A model generated the notes under the pieces. It saw nothing but the letters and a program-made list of their open reading frames with translations. It had not been told where the DNA came from and did not search any database. Positions 7,571 to 14,562 of a stretch of DNA of 32,160 nucleotides are shown piece by piece. Position 1 is the first letter of the stretch, and every line of letters starts with the position of its first letter. This stretch comes from Ruminococcus sp. (GTDB taxonomy: Bacteria; Bacillota; Clostridia; Oscillospirales; Ruminococcaceae), in NCBI GenBank assembly GCA_017534835.1, contig JAFXVT010000044.1, positions 1 through 32,160 on the forward strand, written 5' to 3'. Both the position numbers and the translations under genes were made by a program.

Positions 7571-8245
7571 ATGGACACATCTGTAGTGATAGTCTGCGCC
7601 GGAAATTCAACGAGAATGGGCGGCGTAAACAAGATACTCCTTCCGCTCGGAGACAGGCTCGTTATCGGCGTTACGATGCTTGCATTCGAGAAATGCGAGA
7701 GCGTGAGGGAGATAGTGATAGTCGCAAGAGAGTCTGACATCCCGCCTATAAAGGCTGAGGCAGAGGCTGCCGGTATCACGAAGCTCCGCGCCTGCACGAC
7801 AGGCGGCGCTACCCGTCAGGAGAGCGTCATCAACGGCGTTAAGCAGATATCGAAGGATACGAAGCTCGTTGCGATACACGACGGTGCGCGTCCGCTCGTC
7901 AAGCCGGAGTACATTGAGAAAGTAGTGAAGGACGCTTCGGTTTTCGGCGGAGCTACGCTCGGTGTTCCGGTGAAGGATACGATAAAGACTGTCGACGGCG
8001 GTCTCATCGTTGATACGCCGCCGCGGAAGTCGCTGTATATCACGCAGACTCCGCAGATATTCAAGCGCGAGCTCTACTTCGAGGGCATAGATTTTGCACT
8101 TGAGCACGGTCTCGATTTCACGGACGACTGTCAGCTCGTCGAGGCTATCGGCGGAAAGGTAGCGATGACGGTCGGCGACTATACAAACATCAAGATAACG
8201 ACTCCGGAGGATATAAAGCTCGCGGAGGTACTGCTGAATTACTGA
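7571..8245 (+). CDS. ispD: 2-C-methyl-D-erythritol 4-phosphate cytidylyltransferase
   Basis: 224 residues, the usual IspD length. This enzyme joins CTP and methylerythritol phosphate to make CDP-methylerythritol, the third step of the MEP isoprenoid pathway, in the cytosol. The N-terminal nucleotide loop is CAGNSTRMGGVNK (Arg and Lys kept; CAGNS replaces the more common AAGxG). IHDGARPLV (about 99-107), GVPVKDTIK and TDDCQLVE (about 184-191) are the other family landmarks. The ATG has GGAGG nine bases upstream. It is followed after 12 bases by ispF, a common bacterial pairing. Confidence 0.93.
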   Translation: MDTSVVIVCAGNSTRMGGVNKILLPLGDRLVIGVTMLAFEKCESVREIVIVARESDIPPIKAEAEAAGITKLRACTTGGATRQESVINGVKQISKDTKLVAIHDGARPLVKPEYIEKVVKDASVFGGATLGVPVKDTIKTVDGGLIVDTPPRKSLYITQTPQIFKRELYFEGIDFALEHGLDFTDDCQLVEAIGGKVAMTVGDYTNIKITTPEDIKLAEVLLNY

Positions 8246-8257
8246 GGGAGGAAGAAT

Positions 8258-8734
8258 ATGTTCAGGATAGGTCACGGATATGACGTTCACAGGCTCGTAG
8301 AGGGAAGAAAGCTCATTCTCGGCGGAGTTGACGTTCCGCATACAGTCGGACTTCTCGGGCACTCCGATGCTGATGTTCTTGCACACGCGGTGATGGACGC
8401 GATGCTCGGAGCTCTTGCGCTCGGAGATATAGGGCATCTTTTCCCTGATACAGCCGATGAATTCGAGGGCGCGGACAGTATGGAGCTTATGGCAGAGGTC
8501 GTGAGAGTCTGCCGCGAGAACGGATATAAGATAGGAAATATCGACGCGACTGTTATCGCACAGGCTCCGAAGCTTGCACCGCATATTGAGGCGATGAGGG
8601 AGAATATCGCGAAGGTGTGCGGCTGTGATGTGTCGCAGATAAGCGTCAAGGCGACTACGGAGGAGAAGCTCGGCTTCACAGGAGAGAAGCTCGGTATCTC
8701 CGCACACGCAGTGGCTCTGATGGAGAGTATATGA
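8258..8734 (+). CDS. ispF: 2-C-methyl-D-erythritol 2,4-cyclodiphosphate synthase
   Basis: 158 residues, typical for IspF. The enzyme cyclises 4-diphosphocytidyl-methylerythritol 2-phosphate and releases CMP in the MEP pathway; the active form is a zinc-dependent trimer. The signature [11 protein letters not shown] (D9 and H11 as zinc ligands), [16 protein letters not shown] and [11 protein letters not shown] are all present. The C-terminus has the [11 protein letters not shown] and EGI-like ([13 protein letters not shown]) stretches. It starts behind GGGAGGAAG, 12 bases after ispD, and ends three bases before a strong terminator, making it the last gene of the operon. Confidence 0.97.
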   Translation: MFRIGHGYDVHRLVEGRKLILGGVDVPHTVGLLGHSDADVLAHAVMDAMLGALALGDIGHLFPDTADEFEGADSMELMAEVVRVCRENGYKIGNIDATVIAQAPKLAPHIEAMRENIAKVCGCDVSQISVKATTEEKLGFTGEKLGISAHAVALMESI

Positions 8735-8737
8735 GTG

Positions 8738-8766
8738 AAAAAGGACGGTTATACCGTCCTTTTTGA
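8738..8766 (+). terminator. Intrinsic terminator after ispF
   Basis: A perfect 12-bp palindrome (AAAAAGGACGGT / ACCGTCCTTTTT with a TAT loop) ends in Ts. It is symmetric enough to act in both directions, though no minus-strand gene needs it. Confidence 0.92.
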
Positions 8767-8783
8767 TTTTCCGGAATGGGGCA

Positions 8784-9602
8784 GGCGCGGCAGCGTGTCG
8801 CTGCACCCAATTTCGCGCTGATGATTTGTATGAGACGGAAGTTTCTCTCCGCGAGCGATACAACATATGGAAACGTAACAAAAACTATGCCATTACTCCA
8901 ATCAGACCCAGCCGTCGAAGGACGGCGGCGCGGTGTCCGCGCAGCCGGCTTCGCGCTGATGATTTGTCTGAGACGGAAGTATTTCTCCGCGAACGTTACG
9001 AAATTGGGATACGCTATACAAAACTATCCCAACTCGCGTATCAAACCCAGCCGTCGAAGGACGGCGGAGAAGGGTCAAAAATCGGCAAAGGGAAGGAGGA
9101 AGAGGGAGAGGAAAAGGAGAGTGCAGAGAGGAAAAACGTAGGGAGAAGGAGGGAGGGGAATGCCGATTTTTGTGCCAGTTTAGTTGTCCCCTCCCTCCTT
9201 TTCCCGAAGTTTGTCCTCTTTGCTATTCCGGAACAACTAACAATTGCGAACATTTAGGGATAGAACGGCAAATTTATCGTTTCATTTCCCATTTTCTCTG
9301 AATTGATAGATTTCCGCGGAAAGCGAGGGGGAAACTTCGGTCAGGGGGAAAGAAAAAAACTGGAACAAAAGTCGGCACTCTCCCCCTGCCTACGTTTCCC
9401 CCTCGCGCTCCCCCTTCCTCTCCTACCCCCTCTCGCCGACTTTTGCCACTTCTTCGCCGTCCTTCGACGGCTGGGTCTGATTGGAGCAATGGCATAGTTT
9501 TTGTTACGTTTCCGGATATTGTATCGGTCGCGGAGAGGTTCTTCCGCTTCAGAAAAAACTATCAGCGCGAAATTGGGTGCAGCGACACGCTGCCGCGCCG
9601 CC
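8784..9602. repeat. Composite noncoding inverted-repeat element with hairpin-bounded units
   Basis: Fills the gap between ispF and lon. Unit A (8784-8927, plus) and unit B (8928-9066, plus) each begin with a TGT-loop hairpin (8790-8804; 8929-8941) and end with GCCGTC-GAAG-GACGGC (8911-8926; 9050-9065). Unit C (9455-9602) is the same in reverse orientation and closely resembles A. After B comes AAAAATCGGCA, a nearly pure purine tract with an internal AAACGTAGG, then TGCCGATTTTTGTGCCAGTTT (to about 9180). The mirror version, with AAAAGTCGGC...GCCGACTTTT and a pyrimidine tract, precedes C (about 9350-9447). The central 9184-9345 is single copy. Translations are low complexity and change between copies, so no gene is called. 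Confidence 0.9.
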
Positions 9603-9604
9603 AC

Positions 9605-9633
9605 TTGCTTTTTTTCTTCTTTTATGTTATAAT
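9605..9633 (+). promoter_or_regulatory. Sigma-A promoter for lon
   Basis: TTGCTT (9605-9610), a 17-base spacer and TATAAT (9628-9633) with extended TGT. The -35 begins within three bases of the end of the inverted-repeat element. No CIRCE (GCACTC-N9-GAGTGC) or obvious CtsR heptad repeat is visible, so heat-shock control is not evident. Confidence 0.8.
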
Positions 9634-9712
9634 ATTATGAATCGCTGTACGTGCAGCCGCACGAAGGCGTAACACAGGCAACTACCTATGACCCGAGGGA
9701 TATGGTGAAATT

Positions 9713-12103
9713 ATGGAACAGACCAGAAAAAGTGATAAAAATACAGATAACGGCAACATTTTTTACGCCGTTGCCATGCGCGGACTCGTTGCATTTCCGA
9801 AAATGGTCATGCATTTCGATGTCGCACGCCAGAAATCAGTGAATGCTATCGAAAAGGCGCTCAAGGAGAGCGGAAAGCTCTTCCTCGTCACCCAGCACGA
9901 GACCTATGTTGAAAACCCTAAGGCGACCGACGTTTACAAGGTCGGCGTTGTCGTGGAGATAAAGCAGGTGCTCAAGCTCCCGGACAACGTGATGAAGGTG
10001 CTCGTTGAGGGCGTATACAAGGCGAATATGATCCGCCTCATCGACGACGGCGACGCTCTCAAGGCTGAGGTCAAGCGCGTTTCAACTTATTCAAGGGCGA
10101 AGATCGACGAGGTAGAGGCGGAAGCTCTCGTCCGCTCCGTAAAGGACGTTTTCGAGCGCTATTCCGCATTCTTCCCGAAGATGCCGAAGGAACTCCTCGC
10201 CTCAGTAATGACTCAGGACGACCCCTTCAAGCTCTTTGAGACAGTGACCTTCAACTGCAACCTCAATTACCGCGATAAACAGACCCTTCTCGAGGAGACC
10301 AACATTCTCAACAAGCTGTCGGTGCTTTTCGCGTGCCTTTCGTCTGAGGTGGAGATACTCGAGCTCGAGAACCTCATCAACGAACAGACTAAAAACAGCA
10401 TCGACAAGGGTCAGAAGGAGTATTACCTCCGCGAGCAGATGAGGATAATACAGGAGCAGCTCGGCGAGGACGACGGCGAGGACGTATTCGAGTACGTCAA
10501 CAAGATATACGACCTCAAGCTCGACAAGAAAAATACCGAAAAGCTGCTGAAGGAAGCCGATAAGCTCGGCAAGCTCCCGCCTGCTTCACAGGAGGCATTC
10601 GTCATCAAGAACTACCTCGACACCGTTCTCGACCTTCCGTGGAACAAGTTCACAAAGGCGAAGATTTCGATGGAAAAGGCTCACGACATTCTTGAAAAGG
10701 ACCACTACGGACTCAAAAAGGTCAAGGAGCGCATACTCGAGTTCCTCGCAGTACATATGCTCAATCCCGATATAAAGGGACAGATAATCTGCCTTGCAGG
10801 CCCTCCCGGTATCGGAAAGACCTCCATCGCGAAGTCCGTTGCAAAGGCTATGGGACGCAACTATGCGAGAGTTTCGCTCGGCGGCGTCCGCGATGAGGCT
10901 GATATAAGAGGTCACAGAAAGACCTACGTCGGCGCTATGCCGGGACGTATCATTACTGCGCTCCAGCAGGCAGGCTCGGCGAATCCGCTCATCCTCTTCG
11001 ATGAGATAGACAAGCTTTGCAGCGACATAAAGGGCGACCCTGCCTCCGCTATGCTCGAGGTGCTCGACAGCGAGCAGAACAACGCCTTCCGCGACCACTT
11101 CATCGAAGTGCCGTTCGACCTCAGCAAGTGCGTATTCATCACGACCGCTAATAACGTTTCGGCGATACCTGCACCGCTGCTCGACCGTATGGAGCTCATA
11201 GAGCTGCCGAGCTACACTGCCGAGGAGAAGTTCCACATCGCGAAGGAGCATCTCGTCCCCAAGCAGCTCAAGGAGCACGGACTCAAAGGGACTCAGCTGA
11301 AAATAGAGGACAAAGCTATACACGAGATGATCCAGTTCTACACAAAGGAAGCCGGCGTGCGAAGCCTTGAAAGGTCTATCGCGTCGCTTTGCAGAAAGGC
11401 TGCGAAGAAGATAGCTTCCGGCGAGGCGAAGCGCGTCACCGTCAAGGCTGCGGAGCTTCAGAACTGGCTCGGCGTGAAGAAGTACCTGCCCGACATCTAC
11501 TCGAAGAAGGATCAGGTCGGTGTAGTCAACGGGCTCGCGTGGACGAGCGTCGGCGGCGTGCTTATGCCGCTTGAGGTCATCGTGCTCGAGGGTACCGGCA
11601 AGATAGAGGTCACAGGCTCGCTCGGCGACGTTATGAAGGAGAGTGCCCGCATCGCCGTGAGCTACGTCAGGAGCGTTGCCGGAAAATACGGCATAGACCC
11701 CGATTTCTACAAGAACAAGGACCTTCACATACACGCTCCCGAGGGTGCTGTACCGAAGGACGGTCCGTCGGCTGGCGTAACTATGACAACTGCGCTCGTT
11801 TCGGCGCTTTCGGGCATTCCGGTGAGAGCCGATGTGGCTATGACGGGCGAGATAACCCTCCACGGAAGAGTACTCCCGATAGGCGGTCTGCGTGAGAAGA
11901 CCATGGCTGCCTACAAGGCTGAGATCGCGACGGTAATTATCCCGTCCGCAAACAAGCCTGACCTCGAGGAGGTCGATGACGTTGTCAAGAACGCGATAGG
12001 CTTCGTATACGCAGACGAGCTCTCAACTGTGCTCGATACGGCACTTGTGAAGCCGAAGAAAAAGCGCGGCAGACCGGCAAAAAAGGCTGCTGCCGAAAAC
12101 TGA
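9713..12103 (+). CDS. lon: Lon ATP-dependent protease
   Basis: 796 residues, full-length LonA. In order: an N-terminal substrate-binding LAN domain (about 15-210), a coiled-coil helical linker (about 210-310), an AAA+ module with Walker A GPPGIGKT (363-370) and Walker B LILFDEID, a sensor/small domain, and the protease domain with catalytic S686 (PKDGPSAGV) and K729 (GLREKT). It degrades misfolded and regulatory proteins in the cytosol as an ATP-driven hexamer. The C-terminal tail ends in [17 protein letters not shown], an AT-hook-like basic motif (RGRP) beyond the standard fold. GAGGGA lies 12 bases before the ATG, somewhat far. A promoter at 9605 gives an ~75-base leader. It is followed by engB after 19 bases, a common lon-engB pairing in Firmicutes. 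Confidence 0.97.
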   Translation: MEQTRKSDKNTDNGNIFYAVAMRGLVAFPKMVMHFDVARQKSVNAIEKALKESGKLFLVTQHETYVENPKATDVYKVGVVVEIKQVLKLPDNVMKVLVEGVYKANMIRLIDDGDALKAEVKRVSTYSRAKIDEVEAEALVRSVKDVFERYSAFFPKMPKELLASVMTQDDPFKLFETVTFNCNLNYRDKQTLLEETNILNKLSVLFACLSSEVEILELENLINEQTKNSIDKGQKEYYLREQMRIIQEQLGEDDGEDVFEYVNKIYDLKLDKKNTEKLLKEADKLGKLPPASQEAFVIKNYLDTVLDLPWNKFTKAKISMEKAHDILEKDHYGLKKVKERILEFLAVHMLNPDIKGQIICLAGPPGIGKTSIAKSVAKAMGRNYARVSLGGVRDEADIRGHRKTYVGAMPGRIITALQQAGSANPLILFDEIDKLCSDIKGDPASAMLEVLDSEQNNAFRDHFIEVPFDLSKCVFITTANNVSAIPAPLLDRMELIELPSYTAEEKFHIAKEHLVPKQLKEHGLKGTQLKIEDKAIHEMIQFYTKEAGVRSLERSIASLCRKAAKKIASGEAKRVTVKAAELQNWLGVKKYLPDIYSKKDQVGVVNGLAWTSVGGVLMPLEVIVLEGTGKIEVTGSLGDVMKESARIAVSYVRSVAGKYGIDPDFYKNKDLHIHAPEGAVPKDGPSAGVTMTTALVSALSGIPVRADVAMTGEITLHGRVLPIGGLREKTMAAYKAEIATVIIPSANKPDLEEVDDVVKNAIGFVYADELSTVLDTALVKPKKKRGRPAKKAAAEN

Positions 12104-12122
12104 CGGAAAAAGGAGGATGACC

Positions 12123-12713
12123 GTGAAGCTGAATTACAACAATGCGGAATTTACTGCCGCATACGGAAAATTCTCCCAGATACCGGCTCCCGAGCGTATG
12201 GAGATAGCGTTCGCCGGCCACTCGAATGTCGGCAAATCCACGCTGATAAACAAGCTCTTCAACCGCAAGAACCTTGCGAGGGTGAGCTCGGTCCCGGGAA
12301 AAACGGCAACGATAAATTTCTACGGGCTGGAGAATATCTACTTCGTCGACCTGCCCGGCTACGGCTACGCAAAGGTCGCAAAATCTGAGAAGGAGCGCTG
12401 GTCGGGGCTCATCGAGGGCTACCTCAGCTCTGACCGTGATATACGGCTGGTATTCATGCTCGTCGATATGCGCCACGCTCCGACCAAGGACGATGTGGAT
12501 ATGATAAACTACCTCATAGATACGGAAATGCCGTTCGTGATAGTTCTCACGAAGGCGGACAAGCTCAAAAAGACCGAGCGCGAGAAGCGTATGGAGGCTT
12601 TCCGCAGCGAAATACCGTGCTTTGATGACATACACGTCATACCGTTCTCTTCAATGACCTTTGAGGGCGTTGAGGAGCTCAGACAGATAGTCGAGGACGT
12701 GACAGAAGAATAA
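12123..12713 (+). CDS. engB: Ribosome biogenesis GTP-binding protein EngB/YsxC
   Basis: 196 residues from the GTG start. This TRAFAC GTPase is needed for late assembly of the large ribosomal subunit. The G1 loop is GHSNVGKST, G3 is DLPGYGYA, G4 is TKAD and G5 lies near PFSSM; the fold ends with a short helix. I prefer GTG at 12123 to the ATG at 12117: AGGAGG (12111-12116) touches that ATG, leaving no spacing, but sits six bases before the GTG. It lies directly behind lon, as in Bacillus and many clostridia. Confidence 0.95.
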   Translation: MKLNYNNAEFTAAYGKFSQIPAPERMEIAFAGHSNVGKSTLINKLFNRKNLARVSSVPGKTATINFYGLENIYFVDLPGYGYAKVAKSEKERWSGLIEGYLSSDRDIRLVFMLVDMRHAPTKDDVDMINYLIDTEMPFVIVLTKADKLKKTEREKRMEAFRSEIPCFDDIHVIPFSSMTFEGVEELRQIVEDVTEE

Positions 12714-12774
12714 ATCTGCGGCTGGATGTGCAGAACTCCGCCGCGAACCAGAATCTGCGAAAGGAATGATAAAG

Positions 12775-14073
12775 ATGTTCGTATCTGAAGATCTCGCCGT
12801 AAATGAGCAGGGACACCTGACCATCGGCGGTGCTGACACAATAGAGCTTGCGGAACGTTTCGGAACTCCGCTTTATGTAATGGACGAGGACCTCATCCGC
12901 AGGAATCTCCGCCGTTTCCACGACAGTATGAATAAGTTCTACGACGGAATGGGAGAGGTACACTTCGCGAGCAAGGCATTCTCCTGTATGGAGATGTGCC
13001 GCATAGTTGCGAGCGAGGGCGACGGACTTGACGCCGTTTCTATCGGCGAGCTTTACACAGCTGTGAAGGCTGGCTTCCCGATGGAGAAGGTCGGCTTCCA
13101 CGGCAATAACAAGACAGATGAAGAGCTTGAATATGCTCTTGAGGTCGGCGTAGGACACATCATCGTCGACAATATCCCCGAGCTTCACAGACTTGAGGCT
13201 ATCGCAAAGGCAAAGGGCAAAAAGCCCATTATAATGTTCCGTATCAAGCCCGGTATCGAGGCTCACACCCACGAAAAGGTGCTCACCGGTCAGATAGACA
13301 GCAAATTCGGCTTCGCTCTCGAGACCGGAGAGGCTTTCGAGGCTGTGAAGGAGGCTATCTCCTGCGAGAATGTCGAGTTCTACGGCGTTCACTGCCATAT
13401 CGGCTCGCAGATATTCGACATCGAGCCGTTTGAGGCTGCTGCAAAGACTATGCTCGGATTTATCGGCAAGGTAAAGAACGAGCTCGGCTACGAGATAAAG
13501 GGGCTCAACCTCGGCGGCGGATTCGGTATCAAGTACCTCACAGAGCACGACCCTGCGCCGTTTGAAAGCTTCCTCGAGCGCGTTTCCGCAGTTGTAAAGG
13601 CGGAGTGCGCGAAGCTCGGCATAACTCAGCCGAGAATGTACATCGAGCCCGGCAGGTCTATCGTCGGTCCGGCAGGCATCACGCTCTACAAGGTAGGTGC
13701 GCGCAAGGAGATACCCGGTATCCGCACATACGTCTCGATAGACGGCGGAATGCCCGATAATCCGCGCTATATCCTCTATCAGTCGGAGTATGAGGCAGTC
13801 GTTGCGAACAAGGCAGATGAGCCGCGTAGCGAGAAGGTAACTATCGCCGGAAGATGCTGCGAGAGCGGCGACCTCATCGGCGAGAATATGGCTCTCCAGC
13901 ACGCTGAATCAGGCGATATTCTGGCGGTTCTCGCAACAGGCGCTTACAATTTCTCAATGGCGATGACATATAACAGGCTTCAGCGTCCGGCAGTCGTTTT
14001 CGTCAAGGACGGCGAGGCTCGTATCGGCGTAAGACGCGAATCCCTTGACGACATCATCAGGAATGATGTCTGA
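12775..14073 (+). CDS. lysA: Diaminopimelate decarboxylase
   Basis: 432 residues from ATG 12775. This PLP enzyme of fold type III converts meso-diaminopimelate to L-lysine in the cytosol. Landmarks: HFASKAFS with the PLP lysine (K67 in this numbering), HCHIGSQI, LNLGGGFGIKY, YIEPGRSIVGPAG and the C-terminal GRCCESGDLI with the substrate-contacting Cys-Glu. I choose 12775 over the ATG at 12766 because AAGGA ends at 12765, directly against the first ATG but nine bases from the second. It is 61 bases after engB and overlaps the next gene. Related carboxynorspermidine or arginine decarboxylases are less likely, given the GRCCESGD and HIGSQ motifs. Confidence 0.95.
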   Translation: MFVSEDLAVNEQGHLTIGGADTIELAERFGTPLYVMDEDLIRRNLRRFHDSMNKFYDGMGEVHFASKAFSCMEMCRIVASEGDGLDAVSIGELYTAVKAGFPMEKVGFHGNNKTDEELEYALEVGVGHIIVDNIPELHRLEAIAKAKGKKPIIMFRIKPGIEAHTHEKVLTGQIDSKFGFALETGEAFEAVKEAISCENVEFYGVHCHIGSQIFDIEPFEAAAKTMLGFIGKVKNELGYEIKGLNLGGGFGIKYLTEHDPAPFESFLERVSAVVKAECAKLGITQPRMYIEPGRSIVGPAGITLYKVGARKEIPGIRTYVSIDGGMPDNPRYILYQSEYEAVVANKADEPRSEKVTIAGRCCESGDLIGENMALQHAESGDILAVLATGAYNFSMAMTYNRLQRPAVVFVKDGEARIGVRRESLDDIIRNDV

Positions 14074-14338
14074 GTATCTCGACATACTGCTCGCATTTGC
14101 GATAGCTGCTCTTCTTGGCTTTCTGATGTACAGAATGTATAAGTTCGACAGACATATGGACGCTGTCAGGGAGAACGGGCAGTTCGCTCCGCTCGTGTTC
14201 ACACGAGAGACGCCGCGGCGTGAGTTCAGGCGACAGCAGCGCAGACTCAGCAAGTACGCTTCTATCGCCGGCATAATCGTTGCACTGATAGTGTATTCTG
14301 TCCTGCGGCTGAACGGAACGATAGGCAGTTTGTTCTGA
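14063..14338 (+). CDS. Small two-helix membrane protein, unknown
   Basis: About 91 residues (90 if the second ATG at 14066 is used). Two hydrophobic segments, LDILLAFAIAALLGFLMY near the N-terminus and ASIAGIIVALIVYSVL near the C-terminus, flank a basic, Arg-rich loop (RREFRRQQRRLSKY), so the loop is probably cytoplasmic. Its start overlaps the lysA stop codon (ATGATGTCTGA), which suggests translational coupling. A longer reading from 14045 is possible but would sit further inside lysA. I recognise no family. Confidence 0.6.
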   Translation: MMSEYLDILLAFAIAALLGFLMYRMYKFDRHMDAVRENGQFAPLVFTRETPRREFRRQQRRLSKYASIAGIIVALIVYSVLRLNGTIGSLF

Positions 14339-14442
14339 TATTACTGAGCGGAAACTTTTGCCTCAGCCGGTCACGTTCGCCAGCGGACATTGAACACGGG
14401 TCTACAGAATTGCAGTCAACTGATCTTATGGATCAGGCAGCA

Positions 14443-14488
14443 AGCCGCTGAAAGGTTGTTATGTTTTTCTAACGATCTTTCAGCGGCT
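14443..14488 (+). terminator. Long 19-bp hairpin, probable terminator of the lon-lysA operon
   Basis: AGCCGCTGAAAGGTTGTTA (14443-14461) pairs with TAACGATCTTTCAGCGGCT (14470-14488), with two G-T pairs and an eight-base loop. The downstream ACTTGTTTAATT is only mildly T-rich, so a terminator is likely but not certain. The hairpin could also be part of a small RNA, since 14339-14440 carries other short stems (for example CTGATC/GATCAG at 14420-14436) and no gene. Confidence 0.5.
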
Positions 14489-14501
14489 ACTTGTTTAATT
14501 C

Positions 14502-14530
14502 TTGACAAACTTTGTGAAAAGTAGTACAAT
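14502..14530 (+). promoter_or_regulatory. Strong sigma-A promoter for aconitase
   Basis: A perfect TTGACA (14502-14507), 17 bases and TACAAT (14525-14530). The leader before the ATG at 14563 is only about 25 bases and includes GAAAGGA, so control must act mainly at the promoter itself. Confidence 0.88.
14512..14529 (+). promoter_or_regulatory. Candidate Rex operator over the aconitase promoter
   Basis: TTGTGAA-AAGT-AGTACAA, an imperfect 7-4-7 palindrome; 11 of 14 half-site positions match TTGTGAA-N4-TTCACAA. It fills the spacer and covers most of the -10 box, where a repressor would block RNA polymerase. The right half is degenerate, so binding is inferred. Confidence 0.45.
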
Positions 14531-14562
14531 ATTATATATATGTATTGAAAGGACTGATCTCT

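Noticed and set aside
8763-9672. Several 60-164 residue open frames on both strands between ispF and lon
   Set aside because: They read through hairpins and low-complexity purine/pyrimidine tracts, lack ribosome sites, and copies in the inverted unit give unrelated peptides.
10586-11863. 425-residue minus-strand open frame inside lon
   Set aside because: Antisense shadow of a highly conserved gene caused by codon bias; no start signals and no recognisable domain.
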